Shown here: positions 14,091 to 23,514 of the stretch, in pieces
Layout: every line of letters starts with the position of its first letter
Numbering within the stretch: position 1 is the first letter of the stretch
Assembly: GCA_021773115.1 (NCBI GenBank)
Contig: JAJFKS010000028.1
Coordinates: 1 to 64,000, forward strand
Source of the DNA: Woeseiaceae bacterium
GTDB taxonomy: Bacteria > Pseudomonadota > Gammaproteobacteria > Steroidobacterales > Woeseiaceae
Direction of reading: 5' to 3'
Length of the DNA stretch: 64,000 nucleotides
Position numbers and translations under genes: made by a program
The notes under the pieces: model-generated
Seen by the model: only the letters and a program-made list of their open reading frames with translations
What the model was told of the DNA's origin: nothing
The model's database searches: none

Positions 14091-16877
14091 ATGAAAATTG
14101 AGAGTACAAATGTTTTCGTCGGTCCGAGCACGTTCGCTCGCTTCCCGGTTATCCGCCATATACTGGACCTCGGTGAGCTTGAAGAGTGGCCGACCAGCCG
14201 CCTTGGCGAGGCTTTCATTGCACCTTTGCTTGATGATTTGCCCGGTCTGCATGAGCACGGTTGCTCGTATCGGGAAGCGGGCGGATTTGTCCGTCGGCTG
14301 CGGGAGGACGAGGGCACATGGCTTGGACACGTGATGGAACACGTGGCGATTGAATTGCAAAACGTAGCAGGTTCCGATGTGACCTACGGTCGTACCCGTT
14401 CGATCGACGGCCGACCCGGGTTCTACAATATGGTGTTCCAGTACAAGGACGCCACGGTGGGCTGCGAGGCTTCCGCATTGGCCCTGCAACTGATCCACAG
14501 TCTGCTGCCCGCAGAGATTAAACCGAAAGACGCGCCACCGGTTGACTGGAATTTCCCGGAACAGCGAGACCGCTTCATTCGTTTCGCGCAACGCCGCGAA
14601 TTTGGCCCCAGCACGGCCTCACTGGTCAAAGCGGCCGAAGCGCGCGGAATTCCCTGGTTGCGCCTCAACCAATACAGCCTCGTACAGTTTGGTCAGGGCC
14701 GTTATCAGCAACGCATCCAGGCAACGACAACCGGACTGACGAGCAACATCGCTGTTGAACTCGCCGGGGACAAGGAAGAAACCAACGGCATTCTTAGAGA
14801 CCTGGGGCTGCCAGTGCCGAAACAGGCGATGGTGCGACAAAAGCGCGAAGCAGTGCGTGTCGCGAACCGCATTGGTTTTCCGGTGGTGCTGAAGCCGCTT
14901 AGTGGAAATCATGGCCGTGGCGTATCCATCAATCTCAACAGCAATGCCGAAGTTGAAGCCGCTTTCGACAAGGCGAGTGAGCACGGTCGACAGGTCATCG
15001 TCGAAAGCTATATTGACGGCTTCGATCACCGCTTGCTGATCGTTAACGGGCGACTGGTCGCTGCAGCAAAGCGTGTCCCCGGGCATGTGGTCGGCGACGG
15101 CAAGAACACGATCCGGGCCCTGGTGGACAAGGTCAACGAAGACCCGCGCCGTGGTGTCGGTCATGAAAAGGTCCTGACTCGACTCGAGTTTGATCACCAG
15201 GCCGAGCGTTTGCTGGCCAAGCTTGGCTACACGCCCGAAACGGTGCCTGCCGAAGGTGAAGAAGTTTTTCTGCGGTCGACCGCTAATCTGTCCACCGGTG
15301 GTACGGCGATCGACGTGACGGATGTAATCCATCCCGACAACCGCGAAATGGCGATCCGTACGATCAAGGCAATCGGCCTGGATATCGGTGGTGTGGACTT
15401 CCTCACCAAAGACATTGCCGAGTCCTACCGTGATGCCGGTGGTGGCATCTGCGAGGTCAATGCCGGGCCGGGTTTTCGCATGCATGTGGCACCGAGCGAA
15501 GGCACCTCCCGTGATGTTGCCGGGCCGGTCATTGACATGCTGTTCCCGCCAGACTCACCCAGCCGAATTCCAATTGCCGCGGTCACGGGTACCAATGGCA
15601 AGACGACGACGTCACGCATGCTGGCTCATATTCTCAAGATGTCTGGGCACACCGTCGGCCTGACGTCGACGGACGGCGTATACATTGACGGCAAACTCAG
15701 TGTGCCCGGTGATATGACGGGCCCTGTCTCGGCACAAATGATTCTGCGTGACCCGTCGGTTGATGCCGCCGTAATGGAAACGGCGCGCGGTGGCATGTTG
15801 CGAAGTGGTCTGGGCTTCCAGAGCTGCGATGTCGCTGCCTGCTTGAATGTCACGGCCGATCACCTCGGCCTGCGCGGTATTGATACGCTTGAGCAGCTGG
15901 CCGAAGTCAAACGCGTGCCAATTGAAATCGCGACACATGCTGCGGTGTTGAATGCCGATGATCCGCTTTGCCTGCAAATGGCCGACTACACCGATGCGGA
16001 GAAACTCAGCTACGTTACGATGAATCCGTCGCACCCGCTTGTGAAGCAGCACATCAAGGCCGGCGGCCAGGCGTTCGTTCTGGAGCAGGGCATGAATGGC
16101 CACCTGATAACGATATATGACAACCATGCACATACCCCTTTGCTCTGGACGCACCTGATACCGGCAACGGTCGAGGGGCGTGCGCTGCACAATGTGCAGA
16201 ATGCGATGTTTGCGGCAGCGCTTGCCTACAACATGCATGTCAGCCTGGACGATATTCGACAGGGATTAAGAACATTCGATTCCAGCTATTTCCAGGCGCC
16301 GGGCCGGATGAACATCTACAACGAACATCCGTTCCGCGTCATTCTCGATTACGCGCACAATCCTGCGGCAGTCAAGGCAATGTGCGGCCTGGTGGATCGC
16401 TTCGAAGCGGCCGGGCGCAAGATCATCGTGTTGTCTGCACCGGGTGATCGTCGTGATGAAGACATCAGGGATATCGCGACAATTGCTGCAGGGCATTTCG
16501 ACTACTATATCTGTCGTTGCGATGATAGTCGCCGCGGACGTGATGAAAAAGAAGTCGCGATCATGCAGAAAAATGCCTTGATGGCGACCGGTATTCGCGA
16601 AGACCGAATTGAAGTGATCCCCGACGAGCAGGCTGCGACCCAGCATGCGCTGGAGATTGCGGAGAAGGGCGACCTGATACTGATCTTCGGCGATAACATT
16701 AAACGCACCTGGAAGCAGATTATCTATTTCAACTCGGGTGAGACAGCCGCCAGTTCGAAAGAAAATTCTACGCCTGCTGTCGACCTGCCCGAGTTTGACG
16801 GCTTTGATCTGGACAGTGATGTCGAGATCATCAGTGACGAGCGCGGTGTGCGAATTGCGCGCGAAGAAGGCGACTAG
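14091..16877 (+). CDS. cphA: Cyanophycin synthetase
   Basis: CphA builds cyanophycin from aspartate and arginine using ATP. The start is ATG 14091 (a TTG directly before it is unlikely). The 928-aa protein has the usual three parts. An N-terminal domain (about 1-160) contains the HVMEHVAIELQNVAG region. An ATP-grasp domain (about 210-480) shows GFPVVLKPLSGNHGRGV near residue 262. A Mur-ligase-like half (about 490-880) has the P-loop VTGTNGKTTT near residue 498 and YAHNPAAVKAM in the C-terminal domain. The length matches bacterial CphA. A short acidic tail ends the protein. Confidence 0.95.
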   Translation: MKIESTNVFVGPSTFARFPVIRHILDLGELEEWPTSRLGEAFIAPLLDDLPGLHEHGCSYREAGGFVRRLREDEGTWLGHVMEHVAIELQNVAGSDVTYGRTRSIDGRPGFYNMVFQYKDATVGCEASALALQLIHSLLPAEIKPKDAPPVDWNFPEQRDRFIRFAQRREFGPSTASLVKAAEARGIPWLRLNQYSLVQFGQGRYQQRIQATTTGLTSNIAVELAGDKEETNGILRDLGLPVPKQAMVRQKREAVRVANRIGFPVVLKPLSGNHGRGVSINLNSNAEVEAAFDKASEHGRQVIVESYIDGFDHRLLIVNGRLVAAAKRVPGHVVGDGKNTIRALVDKVNEDPRRGVGHEKVLTRLEFDHQAERLLAKLGYTPETVPAEGEEVFLRSTANLSTGGTAIDVTDVIHPDNREMAIRTIKAIGLDIGGVDFLTKDIAESYRDAGGGICEVNAGPGFRMHVAPSEGTSRDVAGPVIDMLFPPDSPSRIPIAAVTGTNGKTTTSRMLAHILKMSGHTVGLTSTDGVYIDGKLSVPGDMTGPVSAQMILRDPSVDAAVMETARGGMLRSGLGFQSCDVAACLNVTADHLGLRGIDTLEQLAEVKRVPIEIATHAAVLNADDPLCLQMADYTDAEKLSYVTMNPSHPLVKQHIKAGGQAFVLEQGMNGHLITIYDNHAHTPLLWTHLIPATVEGRALHNVQNAMFAAALAYNMHVSLDDIRQGLRTFDSSYFQAPGRMNIYNEHPFRVILDYAHNPAAVKAMCGLVDRFEAAGRKIIVLSAPGDRRDEDIRDIATIAAGHFDYYICRCDDSRRGRDEKEVAIMQKNALMATGIREDRIEVIPDEQAATQHALEIAEKGDLILIFGDNIKRTWKQIIYFNSGETAASSKENSTPAVDLPEFDGFDLDSDVEIISDERGVRIAREEGD

Positions 16878-16926
16878 TGTCCTGTGTGCTTAGTTCGCTA
16901 ACTTTCAGAAAGCCTGCAAAGCGTTA

Positions 16927-18606
16927 ATGCAGTTTCTCGACGCGCGCAGACTGACCGGACCTAGCCTGATTTTCGATGGCCCGGGCGCAATTCTGGATGT
17001 CGTCTGTACAAGCGATGAGGCGGATCGCCTGTTGCCTGTCTGGAAGCGGCAGGTGCTGAGGATGTTGGACGTGCTCGGATGGGAGCCGCCTCAATTCGCG
17101 TCCCGGCAATTCGGCGGTGGTATCAGCATGGCATTCTCGGCGCCTGTCGATGCGCTTTACGCGGCGTCCGAAATCAACGAGTGGGCCTGGGCGATAAGCG
17201 CCCATGAGCTCGGCGTCCTGTCCGAGCTGCCGGATTTTGATGAGACGGTGTCGGCGCTGCGTGTGTCGATCGCCGACGAAGCCAATCCACGGCTGATGGC
17301 ACTGATCAAGGAGGCTGAGCAGCATGGCAAGACGCTGCTTTGGGACGACGACGAGGTGTCGCTCGGCCTCGGCCGTGGTTCCGAAACATGGCCCGTGCGA
17401 GATTTGCCCGCCGACGTCAACTGGGATCAATATCATGATGTGCCGGTCGCGATCGTTACCGGCACCAACGGCAAGACCACAACCGTGCGTATGGCGACGC
17501 ACATTGCGCGCACAGCCGGCGACAATGTTGGCCTGTCGTCGACCGACTGGATCGCCGTCAACGATGAGATTATCGACCGCGGTGACTGGTCCGGACCGGG
17601 TGGTGCACGTACCGTCCTCAGAGTACAAACCGTTGATGTTGCGATACTCGAATCAGCGCGCGGTGGTCTGTTACGACGCGGCCTCGGCGTCGATCGTGCG
17701 GATGTGGCATTGATCACCAATATTGCTGAGGATCACCTCGGCGATTTTGGTACGCAAAGCGTCGACGAATTGCTGGACGTCAAGTGGATTGTCAGCCGGG
17801 CGGTCAGTCAATCAGGCCGTTTGATACTGAACGCGGACGATCTGCTATTGCGAAAAAAATCCGCGGAGTATTGTGGCCTGCTTGCATGGTTCAGCCTGGA
17901 TAGCGAAAGTGAATTCGTACGGCAACGGGTTGACGCCGGCGAGCTGGTGTTCGCACTTGACGGCAGCAGCCTGGTAAAAGTCGAAAAAGGCAGCCGCGAA
18001 GCGATCTGTCGCAGCGCAGAAATACCGCTTACGCTCGGCGGCTATGCGCGCCACAACATCGCAAATGCATTGGCGGCCGCGGCACTCAGCTGGAGCCTTG
18101 GCTACTCATTGGTGACAATTCGCGAAGGCCTGACGAGCATGGGACAGGCCGAGAACCCTGGTCGCTGTAACGTCTACGCTGTCGGCGATTTCAAGGTGCT
18201 CGTCGATTTCGCGCATAATCCGGCCGCTATGCAAGCGCTGTTTGACATGGCCGAAGCGATTCCGGCCAAACGCCGTATTTTGTGTTTCGGGCAGGCCGGC
18301 GACCGACCGGATGGACTGATTCGTGAGATGACGCGCAATGCGTGGGCGATCGGCCTGGATCGCGTAATCGTCTCAGAACTTGCCGAGTATCATCGCGGGC
18401 GAAAGTACGGTGACGTCTATGCGGTCATGCGGGACGAGTTGCAAAAATGCGGTGCCGAGGCGGCACAAATTGCACATGTTGAGATGGAAATTGACGCATT
18501 TAATGAAGCGCTTGAGTGGGCAGAGGCTGGCGATCTGGTCATCATGCTGGCACTCGCCAGTGCCAGCACAATTCAACAGCGCCTGATGGAACTGGGCGCA
18601 CACTAA
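16927..18606 (+). CDS. Mur-ligase-type CphA paralogue lacking the ATP-grasp domain
   Basis: This 559-aa protein is homologous to only the second half of CphA. Its P-loop VTGTNGKTTTVRMATH sits near residue 176, with the Mur middle domain (LESARGGLLRRGLGV, TNIAEDHLGDFGTQS) and C-terminal domain (VLVDFAHNPAAMQALFDMAE) after it. The first 175 residues replace the N-domain and ATP-grasp domain with an unrelated acidic domain. It follows cphA by 49 nt in the same operon. Similar short CphA-like proteins accompany cphA in other non-cyanobacterial genomes. It could help initiate or extend the polymer or ligate one amino acid; its reaction is not fixed by sequence. Confidence 0.85.
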   Translation: MQFLDARRLTGPSLIFDGPGAILDVVCTSDEADRLLPVWKRQVLRMLDVLGWEPPQFASRQFGGGISMAFSAPVDALYAASEINEWAWAISAHELGVLSELPDFDETVSALRVSIADEANPRLMALIKEAEQHGKTLLWDDDEVSLGLGRGSETWPVRDLPADVNWDQYHDVPVAIVTGTNGKTTTVRMATHIARTAGDNVGLSSTDWIAVNDEIIDRGDWSGPGGARTVLRVQTVDVAILESARGGLLRRGLGVDRADVALITNIAEDHLGDFGTQSVDELLDVKWIVSRAVSQSGRLILNADDLLLRKKSAEYCGLLAWFSLDSESEFVRQRVDAGELVFALDGSSLVKVEKGSREAICRSAEIPLTLGGYARHNIANALAAAALSWSLGYSLVTIREGLTSMGQAENPGRCNVYAVGDFKVLVDFAHNPAAMQALFDMAEAIPAKRRILCFGQAGDRPDGLIREMTRNAWAIGLDRVIVSELAEYHRGRKYGDVYAVMRDELQKCGAEAAQIAHVEMEIDAFNEALEWAEAGDLVIMLALASASTIQQRLMELGAH

Positions 18607-18615
18607 GTAAGGACC

Positions 18616-19068
18616 TCACTCGAGCGTGAGAATCCGCTTCCAGTGCTTATCGCTGACCGGCATGACGGACAGGCGGTTACCTTTTCGAGTCAGGACCATG
18701 TCGGAAAGTGACTTGTCTGCCTTGAGTTCGGCCAGAGAAATGCTGCGTGACAATTTTCTTACGAACTCAACGTCGACGAGAATCCACGTTGGGTTCTCTT
18801 TCTTGCTTTTGGGATCGTAGTACTTCGATTTCTTGTCGAACTGTGTCGGATCCGGGTACGGTTCACTTGCAACCCGCGTGATACCAACGATACCGGGTTC
18901 CTTGCAGTTCGAATGATAGAAAAAGATCTCGTCGCCGATTTTCATGTCGTCCCGCATGGTATTGCGGGCCTGGTAGTTGCGTATCCCGTCCCACATGTCG
19001 CGGCGATCATTTCGCATGTCGTCGATGCTGTAGGCATCGGGTTCGGATTTCATAAGCCAGTAGGCCAT
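18616..19068 (-). CDS. EVE-domain protein
   Basis: The start is set at 19068 (MAYWLMKSEPDAYSIDDM), the canonical N-terminus of bacterial EVE proteins; 13 further in-frame upstream residues look non-coding. The 150-aa product has the PUA-like fold markers WDGIRNYQARNTMRDDMKIGD, FFYHSNCKEPGIVGI and WILVDVEFVRKL. EVE domains bind modified bases in DNA or RNA. It is convergent with the cyanophycin operon, 9 nt apart. Confidence 0.9.
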   Translation of the reverse strand: MAYWLMKSEPDAYSIDDMRNDRRDMWDGIRNYQARNTMRDDMKIGDEIFFYHSNCKEPGIVGITRVASEPYPDPTQFDKKSKYYDPKSKKENPTWILVDVEFVRKLSRSISLAELKADKSLSDMVLTRKGNRLSVMPVSDKHWKRILTLE

Positions 19069-19186
19069 AGTCTTACTCAGTGCATCAGAAACGGCGCAGT
19101 TTATCACGCCGAATTGCCCATCCGGCCGGTTTCGCTATGGTAGGATTGCGGCTCAAAATCAGGGCCCAATTAGAGGTACGTCTCGA

Positions 19187-19861
19187 ATGGCAAATGTTCT
19201 GGCAAACATATTCGGCAAGTCACCGGTCCAACCGCTCGAAAAACACATCGACGTCGCGTATCGATGCGCAAAACAACTCAACGCCTTTTTCACCGCGGCC
19301 TTCGCGGGTGACTGGGACGCAGCGGTTGTCGTTCGAGATGAAATCGAAAGCCTGGAACACAAAGCTGACGACATAAAGAAGAAGATCCGCCTGCATTTAC
19401 CCAAAAGCCTGTTCATGCCGGTGCCCCGGGAGGATCTGCTCGAATTGCTGTTGGTGCAGGACAAGATTGCTAACCGCACTAAAGACGTATCGGGACTCGT
19501 GCTCGGTCGTAAACTGCGTTTTCCTCAGGAAATTTCTGAACAGTTTCTCGAATTTGTCGATCGCAATATTGATGCGGCAAAGCAAGCGAGAAAGAGCGTA
19601 CGCGAACTCGACGAATTGTTCACAGCCGGTTTCCGTGGCGCCGAGGTCGCGCTCGTTTCCGGCTTGATTGAGGAACTCGATCGAATCGAAACGGATACTG
19701 ATGACAAGCAGGCTGCTTTGCGCGCGTCATTATTCAAACTTGAAGATACGCTAAACCCGATCGACGCAATTTTCATGTACCAGGTGATCGAATTGACCGG
19801 TGAAATCGCCGATATGGCGGAGCGAGTAGGACGACGTCTTGAGCTGTTGCTCTCCCACTAA
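19187..19861 (+). CDS. DUF47 (PhoU-like) phosphate transport accessory protein
   Basis: This 224-aa, nearly all-helical protein belongs to the DUF47/TIGR00153 family, related to PhoU. Typical features are FGKSPVQPLEKHIDVAYRCA at the N-terminus, the acidic ESLEHKADDIKKKIRLHLPK helix with the E-x3-H-x-A-D metal-binding type motif, and ELTGEIADMAERVGRRLELL at the end. Such proteins sit next to PiT transporters and modulate phosphate uptake. It has AGAGG 8 nt before ATG and is followed 42 nt later by the PiT gene. Confidence 0.92.
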   Translation: MANVLANIFGKSPVQPLEKHIDVAYRCAKQLNAFFTAAFAGDWDAAVVVRDEIESLEHKADDIKKKIRLHLPKSLFMPVPREDLLELLLVQDKIANRTKDVSGLVLGRKLRFPQEISEQFLEFVDRNIDAAKQARKSVRELDELFTAGFRGAEVALVSGLIEELDRIETDTDDKQAALRASLFKLEDTLNPIDAIFMYQVIELTGEIADMAERVGRRLELLLSH

Positions 19862-19903
19862 CTAATAAAAAATACGGGGCACAGCGAGCCTCGGGGGCAA
19901 GGT

Positions 19904-21154
19904 ATGGAAGCGCAATATGTTTATATCGCTCTGGCTGCGGCGTTTGGTTTGTTCATGGCATGGGGGATCGGTGCAAATGACGTCGCGAACGCGATGGCAA
20001 CGTCGGTCGGCTCGAATGCCCTGACGATAAAACAGGCGATTATCGTCGCCGCCGTTTTTGAATTTGCCGGCGCGGTATTGGCCGGCGGTGAGGTGACTTC
20101 GACGATTCGAAAAGGCATCGTCGACGCGGATTTGATGCAAGGCAATGAGGTGCTGTTGATCTACGGCATGCTGGCCGCATTATTGTCCGCAGGCACGTGG
20201 CTGCTCATTGCATCACGAAATGGCTGGCCGGTATCGACAACCCACTCGATCGTTGGTGCAATCGTTGGTTTTGCCGCTGTCGGAATCGGTATCGACGCCG
20301 TGCAGTGGGGCAAAGTCGGCACGATCGTCATGAGCTGGGTCGTGTCGCCTCTGACGGCCGGTTTCATCGCCTACCTGATCTACATGAGCGTGCAAAAACT
20401 TATTTTGCACCAGGATAATCCCCTGGAGAAGGCGAAGCGTTACGTACCGGTGTACATATTTTTTGCCGCCTTTACGATTACGCTTGTCACCATTTTGAAA
20501 GGCCTCAAGCACGTTGGTCTTGAGTTGGGCGTCCGCGACAGTTACCTGCTCGCGACCGCGATCGCCGTTGGTATTGCGCTGATCGGCGCATTTTTCATCT
20601 CCAAAATCAAACCGGACCCCAAAGCCGAGAAAAGTAGGCACTTTTATACTGTTGAAAAAGTGTTCGGTGTATTGATGATTGTTACGGCTTGCGGTATGGC
20701 GTTCGCTCACGGTTCAAATGACGTCGCGAATGCTATCGGTCCGCTTGCGGCCGTCATTGGCATTGCAACCACCGGGTCGATCTCGGCGAAATCGACATTG
20801 CCGATTTGGGTACTGCTCATTGGTGGCGGCGGCATCGTCGTGGGTCTTGCCACCTACGGCCGACACGTCATCGCAACGGTTGGCAAGAAAATCACCCAAC
20901 TGACCCCGAGCCGTGGATTTGCGGCAGAGCTTGCGGCCGCGACGACGATTGTAATCGCCTCTGGAACCGGAATGCCGATCTCAACGACACACACGCTTGT
21001 CGGTGCCGTGCTCGGTGTTGGTATGGCTCGCGGCATCGATGCCATCGATTTGCGTGTTGTCACGCGCATATTCGCATCGTGGGTCGTGACGATTCCCGCC
21101 GGCGCAATTCTTGCCATCGTGTTCTTTTTTGTGTTCAAGACTGTATTGCCTTAG
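19904..21154 (+). CDS. pitA: PiT-family inorganic phosphate transporter
   Basis: This 416-aa inner-membrane permease moves phosphate (as a metal-phosphate complex or with a cation). Both inverted halves carry the family signature: GIGANDVANAMATSVGS at residues 21-37 and AHGSNDVANAIGPLAA near 268. Each is followed by a PVSTTHS/PISTTHT motif. About ten membrane helices surround a hydrophilic middle loop (residues about 165-185). GGGGG precedes the start. It pairs with the DUF47 gene, the usual arrangement for low-affinity phosphate uptake. Confidence 0.93.
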   Translation: MEAQYVYIALAAAFGLFMAWGIGANDVANAMATSVGSNALTIKQAIIVAAVFEFAGAVLAGGEVTSTIRKGIVDADLMQGNEVLLIYGMLAALLSAGTWLLIASRNGWPVSTTHSIVGAIVGFAAVGIGIDAVQWGKVGTIVMSWVVSPLTAGFIAYLIYMSVQKLILHQDNPLEKAKRYVPVYIFFAAFTITLVTILKGLKHVGLELGVRDSYLLATAIAVGIALIGAFFISKIKPDPKAEKSRHFYTVEKVFGVLMIVTACGMAFAHGSNDVANAIGPLAAVIGIATTGSISAKSTLPIWVLLIGGGGIVVGLATYGRHVIATVGKKITQLTPSRGFAAELAAATTIVIASGTGMPISTTHTLVGAVLGVGMARGIDAIDLRVVTRIFASWVVTIPAGAILAIVFFFVFKTVLP

Positions 21155-21242
21155 AACTGAATGACTGATTCGGCAAGTCAGTGAGTGACATATTGCAGGC
21201 GAAGTGGATTGACGCTGACCTTGCACGAGCCAGAGTAGCCGA

Positions 21243-22628
21243 CTAAACCGCCCGCAAGTACCAGTCAAAATCGAGGTCACTAATGGTGTTGTGGAACTTC
21301 GTGCTTTCCGCGCTGCGGTTCATTGCGAAATACTTGCAATAGTCAACGCCGAGATATTGCGGCAGGATCTTGCTGCGCGAGAATTGTTTGATGGCCTGGT
21401 CCCAGCGATTCGGGATTTTTAGCTTTGGCACGACTTTCTGACCCTGTTTCACCATCGGACCGGGATCGCACTTATTCTTCAGGCCGTAGTGAACACTTGC
21501 GACGATGCCGGCGGTCACGAGATAGGGATTCGCGTCGGCACCGGCGACACGATGTTCAAAGCGCAAATTGTTGGCATCGGAACTGGGGATACGAATGGAT
21601 ACGACACGGTGATTAACACCCCAGTTTGGCTCAACCGGCGCGTACATGTCAGGGCGCAGACGGCGATAGGAGTTCGCGTTGGGTGCACCGAGCAGAGTGG
21701 CCTCCGGCATTGTCTTTAGCAGTCCACCAACGGCGTGCCGTAATCGAGCTGAGAAAGGCGGCGACGCCAGATTTTCGCGCCCATGCGAAAAGTAGTTTTT
21801 GCCGTGCTTGTCAACCAGGCTCATATGGACATGCAGTCCGCTGCCCGCATCTTCTTCAAAGGGCTTGGCCATAAAGCAGGCGATAAAGCCGTGATTTCGT
21901 GCTGCTGCTTTAACTGCACGCTTAAGAAGAACGGCGTGGTCGCAGGCCAGCACCGGGTCACCAACGTGACGAAGATTGATTTCGAACTGACCGGGCGAAT
22001 ACTCCGAAATTGCCGACTCAGCTGGAATGTTTTGCTTGTCGCAATAACTGTATACATCGTTCAGGAAGGCTTCGATTTCGTAGAGATCATCGGGATGATA
22101 GACCTGTGGTCCCGGCTGGACCCTGCTGGTTCCAGGAATTAAGGGCGCGGCAGGTGTCGGCTCATCGATCGCCGCATCCAACAAGTAAAACTCCAGTTCG
22201 GTCGCCATAACTGCTGTGAGCCCCATCTTCCGCAACGGCTTCAAGGCGCGCTCCAGCACGGCGCGCGGGTCGCTGAAATACGGCTGACCGTCATCATCGA
22301 ACAGCCGAAACAGCGCTTGCCCTGTCGGCTTGGTCGCCCATGGCACCGGCGCAAAACTGCCAGGCACGATCCGCGCCGGCATGTCCGGGTCACCGTCATT
22401 TTCACCGAAGGGGATACCGCTGACGTTTTCGCCGAGCGTGGTCAGCAACGTGACACTGGCGCAAAAGGGGAATCCGGCGTCACAGGATTTCGCAAAGTCG
22501 GCCGGTCGAATGAGTTTCCCCTTGAGAATACCGCTCAGGTCCGGAAGCAGTAATTCGAGCGCCTCGAACTTGCCGTGTTTTCTCATGACCGCATTGAGTT
22601 CCTTTTGCAGCGGATGATGTTTGGCCAT
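21243..22628 (-). CDS. puuA: Glutamine synthetase-family enzyme, probable gamma-glutamylputrescine synthetase
   Basis: This 461-aa protein has the glutamine-synthetase fold with the short PuuA-type architecture: LLPDLSGILKGKLIRPADF near the N-terminus, TELEFYLLD, the catalytic region GQFEINLRHVGDPVLACDHA, ACFMAKPFEEDAGSGLHVHMS and the ATP/glutamate block NSYRRLRPDMYAP...NHRVVSIRIP. PuuA ligates glutamate to putrescine using ATP, the first step of the Puu pathway. It is divergent from the IclR gene and shares its 110-bp promoter region. A second PuuA-like gene is at 26200. Whether the substrate is putrescine or another amine is inferred from context. Confidence 0.85.
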   Translation of the reverse strand: MAKHHPLQKELNAVMRKHGKFEALELLLPDLSGILKGKLIRPADFAKSCDAGFPFCASVTLLTTLGENVSGIPFGENDGDPDMPARIVPGSFAPVPWATKPTGQALFRLFDDDGQPYFSDPRAVLERALKPLRKMGLTAVMATELEFYLLDAAIDEPTPAAPLIPGTSRVQPGPQVYHPDDLYEIEAFLNDVYSYCDKQNIPAESAISEYSPGQFEINLRHVGDPVLACDHAVLLKRAVKAAARNHGFIACFMAKPFEEDAGSGLHVHMSLVDKHGKNYFSHGRENLASPPFSARLRHAVGGLLKTMPEATLLGAPNANSYRRLRPDMYAPVEPNWGVNHRVVSIRIPSSDANNLRFEHRVAGADANPYLVTAGIVASVHYGLKNKCDPGPMVKQGQKVVPKLKIPNRWDQAIKQFSRSKILPQYLGVDYCKYFAMNRSAESTKFHNTISDLDFDWYLRAV

Positions 22629-22717
22629 TTTTGTATTCCGGACAGGGGTTTGGCACGAGCATTAACGATTTGTGCTGCCTTCGCAACAGGCATCGTGGTA
22701 GCATATTATGAACTGAT

Positions 22718-22734
22718 ATTTCACTATATGGAAT
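22718..22734. promoter_or_regulatory. Palindromic operator candidate between puuA and iclR-type gene
   Basis: ATTTCACTATATGGAAT is a 17-bp near-perfect palindrome (arms ATTTCA/TGGAAT, one mismatch) ending 4 nt before the regulator start codon and inside the divergent puuA promoter region. Its position suits IclR-family autoregulation and control of puuA. Confidence 0.4.
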
Positions 22735-22738
22735 CATT

Positions 22739-23494
22739 ATGCGTGAAACTGCCGCACCCCAGGGAGCACAGGCCGCACTCCGTGCGATTCGATTGCTGAA
22801 GCTTTTCACTTCCGAAGCGCCAGAATTGCAGCTAGCTGAACTCAGTTATCTGTCCGGCCTGAACAAGACGACGACGCACCGGCTGTTACAGGCCTTGCTG
22901 AGCGAGGAGTTGCTCGATCGCAATCCCGGTACCGGCGCCTATCGACTGGGCCCCGGCATGATGGCGTTGGGTGTGCAGGCATTGTCGAGCAATCAGCTAC
23001 GTCTGCGCGCGCGGCCGTCGCTCAAGAAACTCGCCGAAGAAACCGGCGAAACGGCGACGCTGGAAGTGCCGATTGACGACACGATGCTAATTCTGGATGA
23101 AGTGAGCAGCCGGTACCTGTTGGGTGCCTCGGGCAACGTCGGCACTCGCTGGCCCATTCATGCGACTTCAACCGGCAAAGCCTTGATGGCGTTCGAACAA
23201 AATGGCCTGAACCGGCTTCGCCCGACCTTGTTGCCGCTGACCCCTCAAACCATTGTCGATCACGACGTTTTGCGACGGCAGCTCGGCGATATTCGCAGGC
23301 GCGGCTTCGCCGAGACGGTCGATGAGCTGGAGGAGGGGTTCTCAGGCATCGGCGCCGTCGTCCGGGGCAGCATGGGTGAGGTCCTCGGCGCGCTATCGAT
23401 CTGCGGCCCTAGCGGCCGATTGTCAGAAAGTCGGCGAGCCCAGCTCGGCGCGGTACTTTGCAAAGCCGCCACAAGGCTTCAGCCGAGGTACTGA
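22739..23494 (+). CDS. IclR-family transcriptional regulator
   Basis: This 251-aa regulator has an N-terminal winged helix (about 10-72; QLAELSYLSGLNKTTTHRLL) and a C-terminal IclR effector domain (about 85-250; TGETATLEVPIDDTMLILDE, IHATSTGKALMAF, GFAETVDELEEGFSGIGAVV). It sits between divergent puuA and the transporter gene, so control of polyamine use is the natural guess. There is no clear ribosome site. The stop lies 20 nt before the start chosen for the next gene. Confidence 0.9.
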   Translation: MRETAAPQGAQAALRAIRLLKLFTSEAPELQLAELSYLSGLNKTTTHRLLQALLSEELLDRNPGTGAYRLGPGMMALGVQALSSNQLRLRARPSLKKLAEETGETATLEVPIDDTMLILDEVSSRYLLGASGNVGTRWPIHATSTGKALMAFEQNGLNRLRPTLLPLTPQTIVDHDVLRRQLGDIRRRGFAETVDELEEGFSGIGAVVRGSMGEVLGALSICGPSGRLSESRRAQLGAVLCKAATRLQPRY

Positions 23495-23514
23495 TCATTC
23501 GCCCGCGTGATAAG

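Noticed and set aside
14619..15485. 288-aa open frame on the minus strand opposite cphA
   Set aside because: It lies fully within strongly supported cphA, has no family features, and is a typical shadow of GC-rich coding sequence.
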